DNA of 64,000 nt, from assembly GCF_009905375.1 (NCBI RefSeq), contig NC_133653.1, positions 66,871,414-66,935,413 of the forward strand. Direction: 5' to 3'. The notes below the pieces were generated by a model. That model worked only from the letters and a program-made list of their open reading frames with translations, made no database searches and was not told the DNA's origin. Origin of the DNA: Apium graveolens (taxonomy: Eukaryota > Streptophyta > Magnoliopsida > Apiales > Apiaceae). Numbering within the stretch: the first letter of the stretch is position 1; each line of letters starts with the position of its first letter. A program made the position numbers and the translations under genes. Positions 11,764-22,370 of this stretch are shown one piece after another.

Positions 11764-11982
11764 ATGTCGACGGAGGAGGATTTAAGTGTTGCTGTGCAGC
11801 TGATAGAAAGGCCCGAGGAAGAGCTGACTGATGGCCAAGCTTGTCTGGCATGTTGTGGAGTATGTGCACTATGTGTTGCTTGTCTGCCCTGCGAAATTGT
11901 TTATTTTGTTGTCAACCTTCTCTTGTGCCCATTTCGATGTTGTTTTGCTCTTTGCGGTCTGGCGGTCGCGGCTGCTGCCTGA
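11764..11982 (+). CDS. Small cysteine-rich, probably membrane-associated protein (72 aa), unknown function
   Basis: Single exon with ATG in a good context (A at -3). The N-terminus (residues 1-25) is acidic. Residues 27-64 hold eleven cysteines, with a strict Cys-x-x-Cys ladder at 31, 34, 37, 40 and 43 and a second cluster at 55, 59, 60 and 64. A hydrophobic stretch, residues 45-54 (IVYFVVNLLL), could enter a membrane, and the tail is Ala-rich. It is only loosely reminiscent of plant CYSTM-type Cys-rich membrane modules and lacks their Pro/Gln/Tyr-rich N-terminus, so I do not assign a family. It lies in the only non-transposon island and has a TATA box upstream. Alternative frames at 11831-12098 are shadows. 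Metal binding or S-acylation are guesses. Confidence 0.6.
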   Translation: MSTEEDLSVAVQLIERPEEELTDGQACLACCGVCALCVACLPCEIVYFVVNLLLCPFRCCFALCGLAVAAAA

Positions 11983-12611
11983 TCATGGATTTAGTCAGAC
12001 ATGGCTTGAACAATTTCATGTTTCCCTGTGATGCATGTTGGTCGATTGAAATTTCTTTCTGTATGTATGCTGTTTGCTTGATTTTGTATAGTTCATAATA
12101 TTATAATAAGTTGCCTGTTTATATTTCATTTCTTCGTATAAAATCTGAAGGCCTAAATGTATTGTTTTGAGTGGTCAATGGAAAACTCTTGTATTTTTTA
12201 TGAATGAAGTCCTTTCGCACAGTGTTCATTACATCCTCTCGTTCACTTTTCTCTCTTGTAATTGTTGCTGAATTATTTATGTACTTCAACTCTATAAAGA
12301 AAACTTAGTAAAATTAAGTATACAATCGAAAAGTAAAATAAAATCGATAAAAATTGCTAATGAATTAATTTTTTTTTTCAAAATCATTTAATGGGTGGGT
12401 TGAATTTGTTAGATTTTTATAAATATATGATAAATGGAAAAAAATAAATTATAAAATAAAACATGTTTTAAGTCTCTTGATTTAAATTATACATATAACA
12501 AATATACCTAGGAAATAGAAATAGGCATATGCCACAAAAATCTCATCTATAATTTCAAATATTACATTATATGATAATTATTTAAAGAACTTAATACTCC
12601 CAAGTATGTAT
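11983..12611. other. 3' flank of the small gene, otherwise unassigned
   Basis: T-rich 3' flank with several AATAAA-like and TATAAAAT tracts that could serve polyadenylation, for example around 12110-12145. No ORF or repeat recognised before the gypsy B LTR. Confidence 0.4.
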
Positions 12612-15600
12612 TGTGAAGCTCCAAATCCAGAGTCACTATTGGGTGTCACCAAATAACTTTAAATAACATAGACATGTAATAACTTTAAATAAAATAGACA
12701 TGTATATTAATATGAATATAAATATGACCCCTCATATCCGGATCTCTTATAGGTTAGGGTATGAAATAAGAATCTGAACATTTAAATTTTTATAACATCT
12801 CACTCAAGTTTTTTTTACCTCTTTACCAACTTTCTCGTCTTATCCATTCGGACATATCCAACTTCCTGAAGTTTGGATCTTACCATTAAGTTATTACTGT
12901 GAGCTATCTACCGTTATCCTTAGGTAATACTGAAAGAATAAGAAATAACAAAATAAGAATAAGCCACCTGCAAATATCATAATTGGTTTCCATGTATCAT
13001 TATCAGGAGAAACTCCCGTAAATAATTTTTAAATGATTTTATAAGCATCTTTATTTAATTAAACAATTGAGTGAATAAAATATCGGCCCTTATTAGCCTT
13101 CAATCATATATAAAAAATTAACGAACAATTCACTGATTCATCTCCTGAATTAATTCTTTGTTCGGTTTTGTAATCATGAAACTTTGTACGGATCTATGCC
13201 CATCCACATTGACCCACCATCACACCGGGTACCCAGGCCATTTTGGCCTACTAAATTTCATAACTATCCAGTCTGTAGAGTATTTTAATGATAAACTGTT
13301 TTGGTTAAAACATGATCATAGTTCCCAAATAACCCGAAATAATAGGTATTTGCTCAAGAGATCAATCAATGATAATGAAAGGACAATATTAAAGGATACT
13401 TGCATAATTAAAATTTATTGTAGTCAAATATAAAATATTTAACTATTCTGAATTTATAATAGGGAAGAAATGTTTACCTCAATTAATCAACCCTCTGATC
13501 TTTAACCATCTACCATATAACTAAGCTCTGGTATATCTGTATTTCCATCGACAGGCTATCTGACCTTTCTTTAACAATCATCATTTTATGTTTATCTCAT
13601 CTCTATATCTAACCCTCATTTATCACATCTAAACAAGCTTTACTTTTAATTTCTCTATCAGGCCTTCAACGCCTCAAACTATGTGTATCTATCATAAAAG
13701 ATATTATTTTTATTAACTGTCAATATATAATTGTCTAGTTTATGCGTCTTTCCTTACCGTCTACCTAACCGATGAAATTAGATAAGGATCATATTCAATT
13801 ATATAACTTAAGAGACACGTGGACACACAATTTACATAACACGTAAGCACATAAGGCATGTATTACATAATTTATATAACATATAATTCAGTTTGTAACA
13901 ATATTCGACTCGGTATGTTTAAAACTGGAATCGAGTCGAGATACGACTTTTCGATAGCTACGTGACTCAAAAACATTTACAAAATTAAATGAATTTTCGA
14001 AATGAAAGAATCAATGTTTCGAAAGTATTTTTAAAAAAGCAAAATATTTTTATGAGTCTAGACGCGTCCGCTTAGTATTAAATGGGCAAACGGTCTATAT
14101 ATTATGAATAACATAAGAATAATCAATTAATAATAATATTAATTGAATTTTCAATACCTTTATATAATTTTTAAAAGCTTAAAATAATATTTTTTTTGAA
14201 TATTATTTGACTTAATTATCAATAATTACATTTTATTTAACTCTTTATAGATAAAATTAATTTATTATTTCATTTAATCAATTAATTGATAAATATAAGA
14301 ATAATTAGATCAAATTTGGATTTTTATAAATAATGAAGAAAATAATTTTCACGAATTAAAATAATTAAATTAATTATTTATAAATAATTAACCAAGTTAA
14401 TTTTGAATTTAAAAGCAATTTTCTGGATTGAAAATAAAGGTGTTAAATTATTTTAAAATTGAAAATCGAGAAACAAATTACTGGATTTTGATTTAGGGGA
14501 AATGGGATCAAACCAGGGTTTTAAACCTAGTCTTGAAGAACAGTTGCCGGGACAGGTTGAAGCAGACCGAAAACTGGGGTTAAACCTAGAATCTGATAAG
14601 TTTTGTCGGACTCCGGCGAGCCCGATTACGGCAAAAAAGGCTCCGTTCTCATGGTTTTCACTCGTAAACAATTCAACAGGATTCCAAACCTTCAGAAACA
14701 CTAACCACAACAACTTACAACAAACACGTCGATTTCGCCGGTGAAATCAATCAAAAACCGGCGAAAAACCACCGACCAACTCGGTATCACAAAAACGGAA
14801 CCAAATTTAACAATTAATATACAAAATCAAAGCTAAGATTTATACGAACTTAACCACATAATTATAACCATCTAACAATCAATATAAAATTCAGAAAATC
14901 AAAACATAAAAACATCAAAACCTAAGACATCGGCTAACAACTTCTAGCAATAGAACATAACAACTAATAGCATGAATCGATTGCAAATCACATAACAAAG
15001 TTATTCCAATCATCAAATCAAACCAAAAACCCTTAAGTCAAAAAGCCCTAATTTGAATATTAACCCTAAAATTCGAAACTGAAAATTTACAAATCTTAGA
15101 TATGATTTTGATGCCATGAATAGATAGAGCTCTTCATAGCATTCAATTTGATTACAAATACGACCCCCTTTGCTTTCCAGATCAATCCAAAATAAATGCT
15201 TTGACATTATGAACTGTTCTTCAAACCCTAACCCTAATTTCAGAGCATTTTCTGAATTTTAATATATTTTTCTAATTTTTATATAATAAATAATAATTAA
15301 ATTCTATTTATAATTACAAAAATAATATCCCCAAAATTATTTAGGGCCTAATTATATCATTTAATAAAAATAATTAGCCCAAAATTAAAATTTAACGTGA
15401 ACTAATATTTAATCCAATAAATACAAAAATTATGTCAAAATTCTTCAAAAATTACGAATAACCCAAAAATACAAAGAATGTTGAATATTTGACAGTCCCG
15501 TGATTTTATAAAAATAAAAATACGATTTTTGTTGGCTATAACGTCCAAATAGGGGGCCGGTCCAATAATCGTTCGGAAAACGAAATATTTCTTAAATTAA

Positions 15601-15885
15601 CAGTAAATCCCGAAAACCAATATAATGCATGTAATGCATACAAAACGAGATAAAACAAGTACCTCGATGAAAACGCTAATAAACATGCGTCTAAACAGCG
15701 TATACTCTCTTACGATTATATTTTAAACACGTCACAAATAATCGAAAAATTTTCTGGTCTTTACAGGACAACATAAAATAACTATCACATGATATATCAG
15801 GGAAATAAACATTTTATGATTATATAAACACATGATATTTATTTATTTATCAGAAAATATTTACAAAATTGTCACGGATATTACA
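12612..15885 (-). mobile_element. Gypsy family B 3' LTR (about 3.27 kb)
   Basis: Minus-strand start TGTAATATCCGTGAC at 15885 directly follows a purine-rich tract. The end reads ...GGATTTGGAGCTTCACA at 12612. The last third matches 7787-8339 in opposite orientation. The LTR contains a telomere-like AAACCCTAACCCTAA at about 15223. ORFs within (13158-13433, 14453-14713, 15013-15207) show no domain and look random. Only one LTR of this element is in the window; the element's upstream part should lie to the right of the copia D nest. Confidence 0.8.
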
Positions 15886-15902
15886 TCCTTTACCCCTTAA
15901 AA
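15886..15902 (-). promoter_or_regulatory. Polypurine tract of gypsy B
   Basis: Minus strand reads TTTTTAAGGGGTAAAGGA immediately before the LTR start TGTAATATCC, the expected position for the plus-strand DNA primer. Confidence 0.75.
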
Positions 15903-16300
15903 AGATTATGTCATCAGAATCACCTAGGAAAATAAATGACGACACTTTTCAAGTATCTCACTTTCAAATTCTCAGGTTGACCTTTCAACCTTACGATTTA
16001 TCCGTAAAACTCTTGCTTACAAAATAAAATTACTACTCAACAGCCTCTTGTTATCATAATATTCTATCAATTGCTCATACTAACCCAATTTAATTAAGTT
16101 TTCATTATATATATATATATAACTAGATTACACTTTTTGAGTATAAACATATAAACACACTATAGATATGCTACACATGTGGTAGTAAAGCCAGCTCATA
16201 TGTAACCTTCCTCACACGTCTTATTATCTCAAAAGAACCCACATAATGCATACTAAGCTTTCTTTTCTTGCTAATTCTAATCAATCGTGTTCATGAAATG
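15903..16300 (-). pseudogene. Gypsy B pol, integrase C-terminus and chromodomain-like tail
   Basis: Minus-strand text at about 16173-16290 translates as a segment containing KRKLSMHYVGSFEIIRRV and TYELALLPHV, matching the plant gypsy integrase C-terminal pattern ([13 protein letters not shown]...YELALPP in gypsy A). After a gap, text near 15940-15990 gives KVERST-stop-EFESEILEK, the counterpart of VEESTWELESAMLEKYPHLF in gypsy A. The stop at 15972-15974 is TGA at the Trp position. This places gypsy B near the Del/Tekay chromoviruses. It is cut at 16300 by copia D. Confidence 0.7.
16296..16300. repeat. Presumed target-site base pairs AAATG of copia D (left side)
   Basis: The five bases before the LTR. 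The matching copy would lie beyond 64000, so this is unconfirmed. Confidence 0.4.
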
Positions 16301-16792
16301 TGTTGCCCAGTAAAGATATAATTGTTTAGGGGGGGTTGGATACAACTGTACAAATGTTTTGAACAAGTATAAAAATATAACAGTTCTTTATATTTCTGAT
16401 AAAAACTGTTACAAACTCTCTCAAGAAATACTGATGTTCTTGAGAGCTGCTAGGTCGTACAACGCTCGAGTTAAATCACTATGTGAGGATCTAAACTGTG
16501 TTTATATAATACGTAGCTGCTACAAATCAGTCTAGGATATGCATTATCAATTACTAACAGAAAATGATACATATCTCTAACTGAATATACAAAGTCCTAT
16601 CACTCAGAACGAACAGATATCAATCCATCAAAATAATGAACATACTTAATCTTCACAACAGACTGTCTTCAGATACTGATGTTCTACATATACTGATGAT
16701 GCATCAAATCCTGATGGCACATCAAATCCTGATGACATCCAAAATAGTCAGATCCTAAGCTCCTCCTAGTCATTGAGAATCAGCATGTAACA
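16301..16792 (-). mobile_element. Copia D 3' LTR (492 bp)
   Basis: Plus text TGTTGCCCAG...CATGTAACA, i.e. TGTTACATG...CTGGGCAACA in element sense. It is nearly identical to 59511-59964. The purine tract GGGGGAGA adjoins its inner side. It carries two copies of CAAATCCTGA (16705, 16724). Confidence 0.9.
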
Positions 16793-16808
16793 ATCTCCCC
16801 CAATTTAT
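16793..16808 (-). promoter_or_regulatory. Polypurine tract of copia D
   Basis: Minus strand AAATTGGGGGAGAT abuts the LTR start TGTTACATGC. This fixes the element's orientation and the inner LTR border. Confidence 0.85.
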
Positions 16809-16882
16809 GCTTAATGTAATGAAGCACAAATTCCATTCTCAATTATGCCAAAACCAATTATAAAATGTACAAGGAATAAGGC

Positions 16883-19800
16883 TTACTTCATTATCCTAAG
16901 ATAACTGACAATTATTTCCAGAAATTTGTTTAACCTTTCTTCCTCCTTGTCTTGAAGGACTTTGACAAGCTTTTTCTTCAACTCTTTCTTCTCTTCAGTA
17001 TCTTCTCCAAGATGATAAATGGCTGATTTTAATTTAGAAATCGAACTCTTAGTTATTTCAAGATCACCAATTAACATAAAGCTTAAGCCAACATCTTCAT
17101 GACCAGGACTAAAAGATAACTTAGGATTGTTGAGAAAAACTTTTAGAACTGCAGCTCCCTTTTCCATCTTCATTTCTTGACCAGTATAAGTTCTGTACAT
17201 AAGAACATAATCACCATTGTATTTATCTTCTTTGTTCATGACTCTTCTTCTGATACTCTCAAGTATCTTAGAAGACCAGTTTATGGTGACATTGACCTCA
17301 ACTCTAAGAAGATAGTGAATATATTTCAACTCTGTAATAGTCTTTATCAAGAGTTGCTGTAATGTAAAGCTTTTTACTTTACCATCTCTTAAAAAGTACA
17401 GAATATCCTCTCTGACATCATTATCATTTATTTTCTATATACAATCTTCACAGCTTCAACTTTCTCAAGATGTGAAAGAGTAATTCTCTCACCAAGATTG
17501 TTAGTCAGAATATCTGTGTCTAGTAAATCAGACCTCAGAGTCTCCATTCCAGAATGAGCAATACCTCCTCTAGTATGAGTTTTGATAAGCTTTAGTTTTT
17601 CATTATGTTCCACCCAAGAAGGTTTCTTGATGGACTTATCAATATCCTCATTTTCTGAAATAGAATCCCTAAGTCATGCTGACACAAATTCAATATGCTT
17701 GAATCCTTTAGGATAACTATATGTATAAATATCTTTCCATCTTTTATCCTTCTTGCTAAGAGGAGCATACCCTGCAGATAAATCATGAATCTTCCCTTTT
17801 GATTTATGCCATAGCTCTCTCCTTGAATTTAGAATTCTTTACACATAGTCACTGTATGCTTGATCAGCTCTCCTTCTGTCAGTTCTTTCTTGTTCATCAA
17901 CCTATGAATTATGATAAAAAATTGTTGTATTGAGAATTCATCCAATGCTTTGATCACCTTCTCATCAGTATCAAAGTCAGCTTTCAGATTCATTGCATCA
18001 GGATCTTCCTTTTTCTCAAGATTTATGTCTACTTCAAGAGACATATTTGCATTAGTTATATCAACTTGAGCAATGTCAGTGGTTGATTTCTTCTTTCTTT
18101 GGACAATCATTTCTTCAGTATCATCAGCTTCTTCTTTTACATCATTTCCTTGTACAGGAACAAAACCTTCTCTAAATAGAACATTCAGAAATGCAGAATC
18201 AATTACAGAACCTCGACTTGAATTAGAAATTCTTCCTCTTCCTCTTCTTCCTCTAGCTCTTGTAGTTCATTTACCTCTTTTTCCTCATCCTTTAGAGGTG
18301 TTTACTTCAGCTTCAATTTGAGCCATTAACTCCTTCTGTTGCATAACTGCTTCTTCAGTTGTTAGACCAGGATATTCTTCAGTTATCAATCCAAGAGCAC
18401 TTCTGGCATTTTTTTGCTCAAACCTCTTATCCTTGTAATACAGAACAATCTCTTCACCTATTTCCTTATGTCTATAAGGAAAGAATAATCCTTTAGCATC
18501 TGCTATGTTAGAGATTGTAACATTACCAGTTTTAGGAGCATCAGCATTAGTCTTGTCCTTACCTTCATGAGCACTAGTAGACTTTCCTTGTCCTGAAGAA
18601 CCAGATCTTTTAGAATGTTAAGATTGTTGAGCAACAGGAGCAATTTGAACATTTGCAATTGGATTCTTATCACCATCATCATCAGTATCTTTATCTTTCA
18701 ACTGAATAGAGTCAGGTGTACATTTTATGACAGCTATCTTCTCCCTCTTTTTGGCATCAGTATCTGAAAGAAGAGAAAACATAGCATCCAGTTTATCAGC
18801 CATTGAAGATACTTTATCTTCCAAGGAAGAAAATCGAGTATCCATGCTTTGTTGAGATTGAACCACGACTAAAAAACTTATAAAATTCTTTTCTCAAATC
18901 TACCTCTCCTTTTGCCAGTACAGGAGACTGCCACTCAAAATTTGATTTTCTCACATAGTATTTTCACACAGTCTCACAGAAAGGCACAATCACACATTTT
19001 TCAAAGAAATAAGAGATGGCTGAAATGAGTAGTAACCTCAAATAAGAGACTATTTATAATCATACAAACATTGAGAACAACAGAGGACAATAAGCAATAC
19101 CTGAAGGTGATTTCTCAAGTGGAAGTGATGACAGAGGAGGAACAAACAATGTGTCAGGGTGCTTTGACAAACTAGCTAGCAGTAATGAATCATCAGTAGG
19201 AGCTGCTTAAATTGATAGTTGGTCAGCATCAGGATTTGTTGTAGTATCAGGATTTGATTTGTCAGGAGAATGCACTAGACCAGCATCAGTACTTTGAACT
19301 AATGGTTCTTGTGGGGCCGGAGGAATATGAGCTACTTCAGCAATTAGTGGTGAAGGTTCTTGTGTACTCTCCTCGAACATAAGATCATTAATAACTGCAT
19401 CCACCTTTGACAATACATCCGTGATGAGTCTTCTTTTCTTGCAGCAGTTGTTCAGAATCAGCAAGAAGATCACCTTGAGCAAAATCAACTATAATTTGTG
19501 CAGCCTCTTTGTCTGCATCTTCTCTTTGAGAGGATGGTTCTTGTGGGACTGGATGTATCTCAGTTGCTAAGTCCCTTTGAGACTTAGGTTCTTGTGGACT
19601 AACATCCATAGCAGAGGACTGAGTCATTTTCTTCTTTCTGATATACCTAACCACATATTCAACTTTTCTTTTCAGCATACTCCTGGTAGTGTTCTTGGTC
19701 TCAGCAGTTTCTTTGTTCACTGGAACCTTTTTTATCAGAGCACTAGCATCAGTAGGTGGCTCCTTAGTTCCAGTTGTGTCAATAGAGTCATCAAGAATTG

Positions 19801-21086
19801 CAACTTTTAATTTCTTTGTCTTCATCCTTGGCCCAGTGGGCATCTGATCATCAGAGTTAGAGTTATCTTACATGATCAGCCTTCTTTTTCGAACTGGAAA
19901 GCATTCTTCTTTCTTCTCACTCGCACTCAGTGAGGCCTGTTGAGCTCTCTGTTTAAATTGAACCGATTTCTTAACCAGCCTTTTCTTTAGTACAACTAAT
20001 GTCTTTTGGGAGACATCAGAGGAGGCTGATTTAGGAGCTGGATTGGAGTTCTGTTTGGGAGAAGGAATGTTTGGGTTAGAAACAAGATGGGTAGTGTCTT
20101 GTTCCATAATATCAGGAAATTTAACAGAGGTGCCAACATCAGGATTTGCAGGCACTTGTGAAGGAGTAGGTCTATTTCTCAATAGAAATTGCCTGACCTC
20201 CTAAGGAAAGAAGGGAAGTCCTAAAAACTTATTCTTTTCATCTCTTTTGATATGATCAGTGATGGCCTTCTCAGAAATTTGAAATACAGGAAGTAATTCA
20301 TAATTATAAAATTCAACATTAGGGCATAGAAAATTAAAAATCAGTTGAAGAAATCTAGTATACCCCTACACCTGATGCATCTGTTCTTCTAGAAATTATG
20401 AATTAAAGAATGGTGTTACCATAGTCAAAATTACCAGAATAGAGAAGAGAATACCCAATTTTCAGAGAAGTTGATGGAAGAGCATCAAAATTTGTTGTCT
20501 TATTCAAGAAACATCTGCTAATGCAATTAAAGAAGAAATTCCATTCTCTCTTTAGCTTTGTTCTTGTCAATTTCCTAATTGTTGTGATGTCACCTTTGTA
20601 GTTCAGAGTCCTGAGCGTATCAAACAGTTGCTTAGTTGTATAATTGTCAGGAGCACCATTACAGGCAGGCAATCTTAGTGCTTGAACGAGAACATCAGCA
20701 TCAACCTCATACATGTGTCCCTTAAATCCAAAAGAGAAACCAGTATTTGTTGCATTAACTAGAGATGTATCCCATACCTGCATTACAGCCCTATATGATA
20801 CCTTAGTAGGATTTGTGAGAGCATATCCAATTGGACATTGGAGTAAGAAATCATGTATATCATGAAAAGGTTGAGGAAACTGTTGATGTTTAAGTGGAGC
20901 CAAGTAGTTATTGGTTTTAAAAGTGTTGCCATGAATAGTAGTGGTTTGACTGGAGAAGGGTGAAAGCCCAGAAGATGACATGATATTTGTAGGTGTTGAG
21001 GAAAGATGTTCGTTAGATGTGAATAGTGAGGTTGTGTGTATGATAATATGTGTCACAAAGGTTCTTGTGCAAATATAAGTTTGCAA
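16883..21086 (-). pseudogene. Copia D additional ORF downstream of pol (env position), long and decayed
   Basis: A chain of minus-strand open segments (21086-20403, 20182-19868, 19843-19388, 19488-19207, 18866-18618, 18110-17829, 17613-17428, 17350-16883) reads as one protein of about 1300 codons once stops and shifts are ignored. A likely true start is the ATG at 20981. Order: a globular N-terminal region (CPIGYALTNP, FDALPSTSLKIGY, then FLQLIFNFLCPN); a basic Pro/Ser/Glu linker with repeated Asn-Pro-Asp; a coiled coil (MDTRFSSLEDKVSSMADK, about 18840-18780); a Lys/Glu-rich part; and a C-terminal domain rich in Lys and Glu ending in ...SYLRIMK. Similar N-terminal FLQ...N text occurs in uncharacterised ORFs after RNase H in eudicot SIRE-like copia elements (from general knowledge). 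Breaks include a TAG at a likely Gln near 20202, a TAA at a likely Gln near 19207, and a frameshift near 19400-19480. No transmembrane envelope features seen. Function unknown. Confidence 0.65.
18869..19100 (-). other. Probable intron (232 bp) within the copia D additional ORF
   Basis: On the minus strand the frame ending ...LEKSPS reaches CTTCAG|GTATTG at 19101/19100. The next open segment begins after TTTTTTAG| at 18869. Removing GT...AG joins the codon split after its first base (phase 1) and places the downstream VVQSQQSMDTR frame exactly in register. The excluded stretch is AT-rich with stops in all frames. Inferred from sequence only. Confidence 0.5.
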
Positions 21087-21705
21087 AGCTTAGTTGTATG
21101 TAACACACTCGAAGAAGGAAGCTTAGTGAACTAGACTTCTGATAGAGGATAATTACTTAAGAATTGGAGTGGAAAGTGGAGTAATGTACAGAATCAGCAA
21201 CAAAGAACACACTGCTCTTGTAGTAAATTGTTGTGTGACTTTGTTCAACAATTTATCCACTTTTAAACATTAATTAAAAAGACAATCACTTTTTCAGCAT
21301 TAAACAATTCAAAACTCATTTTTCAATAATATTATAAATTAAAAATATGCTGACCTGTCATCAGTATTTGGTACCTCTTATCTGTCAGGATTTGGCATCG
21401 TCAGGATTTGTCGATTCGAATTCATTAGTGTTTGTCAAAACAACTCAAGCTTATCAGAAAACCACAATTTTATTCTCAAGAATCATCAAAAGATAGATGT
21501 TAATAGTGTGATGTAGAGATTAACAGGCTACAATTAAGAACAAGAACATGCACACACAACTAAAGATCATAGATTAGGTCTTGTAAGCAAAATAAACAAA
21601 TTTTCATTAATAATTCAAGAGAGTACATTTCATGAAATTTTTGATTACATGGATACATGATTACAAGAAAATCCTAGTCTAACTAGATGAACATGATGAT
21701 TTTTA
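21087..21705 (-). other. Copia D spacer between the 88-aa ORF and the additional ORF
   Basis: AT-rich spacer with two exact TCAGGATTTG copies (21385, 21401) and a one-mismatch TCAGTATTTG (21361). A TTTAAAA on the minus strand (about 21261-21267) lies about 180 bases before the ORF's upstream ATG and could be TATA-like. The left end of the 17.7-kb duplication falls at 21411, directly after the second TCAGGATTTG. Confidence 0.5.
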
Positions 21706-21972
21706 TTAGTTCCTCATACTCTCCAGGAAAAGCATAGCAAGACGGATGATTTGTTCTTGCTGACGAAGAACTTCTCGTCTTTCTTCCTCCAAACGATCAA
21801 GATGGAGACGATAATCCATCTCAAAGAACAGGAGATCTGTCAGAATCTCCTGTGGAACCAAGTTCCACACTTCATTAGTAATGGTAGTGATGTGCCATTC
21901 CTGCTGCCAATCTTTACAACTAAACTCCACATTGAAGTTTTCATAGTTTAAGAACATGTTGCAGAGAACCAT
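21706..21972 (-). CDS. 88-aa ORF of copia D between RNase H and the additional ORF, copy 1
   Basis: An intact minus-strand ORF with ATG in an AAAAATGG context. It has a hydrophobic start (MVLCNMFLNY), a Trp-containing middle (CKDWQQEW), and a charged C-terminal helix likely to coil (RLEEERREVLRQQEQIIRLA). A CT-rich leader and a TATTTAAA box lie about 95 bases upstream, so it may have its own transcript. Small ORFs with the RLEEERRE-type helix are, to my knowledge, frequent in related eudicot copia elements, but no function is known to me. The duplicate at 39392-39658 differs by one residue (Met/Val). Confidence 0.55.
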   Translation of the reverse strand: MVLCNMFLNYENFNVEFSCKDWQQEWHITTITNEVWNLVPQEILTDLLFFEMDYRLHLDRLEEERREVLRQQEQIIRLAMLFLESMRN

Positions 21973-22370
21973 TTTTGTGATAGAGAAGAAGAAATATGAG
22001 AAATAAAAGTGAAAATAGTGTTTTGTGTATAGGAAGAGATGATTTGACTCAATGAGAATGATGGTTTAAATAACTGAGAGAGAAGGGAATATTAAAGGAC
22101 TAGGAGACTGATCAATTATTAAGTGTAGAGTTAACTTAATGATTTAACCAAAAGATATCTTATTAAGGTGCGTCTCCCTAGACTGATTTGTAATGATGAC
22201 AATGATATATATTCAAACATACATATTTAGCAAATAAATTCACTTAGTTTATCATTCATATAATAAATTACATCAAAAATTCCCAGTTTAATATCTTAAA
22301 CAGAATTTAGGACATATCAGGATTTGATCAAAATATATAAGGATTTGATCAAATATAAATTTAAAATAAT
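21973..22370 (-). other. Copia D region between RNase H end and the 88-aa ORF
   Basis: Non-coding in element sense. It holds the TATTTAAA candidate promoter (22065-22072), an exact TCAGGATTTG (22317) and a near copy AAGGATTTG (22338). Duplicated at 39659-40056. Confidence 0.5.
22065..22072 (-). promoter_or_regulatory. TATA-like box before the 88-aa ORF
   Basis: Minus strand TATTTAAA, followed by pyrimidine-rich leader text (ATTCTC, CATCTCTTCC) and the ATG about 93 bases later. The duplicate lies near 39751-39758. Inferred from position and composition. Confidence 0.35.

Noticed and set aside
14453..14744. Overlapping ORFs on both strands (86 and 80 codons) in gypsy LTR B.
   Set aside because: They mirror each other across strands in a locally GC-richer part of the LTR. 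No recognisable domain and no counterpart checked in another copy.
15221..15240. Telomere-like AAACCCTAACCCTAA.
   Set aside because: Only two units inside gypsy LTR B. No array, so not a telomere or an interstitial telomeric block.
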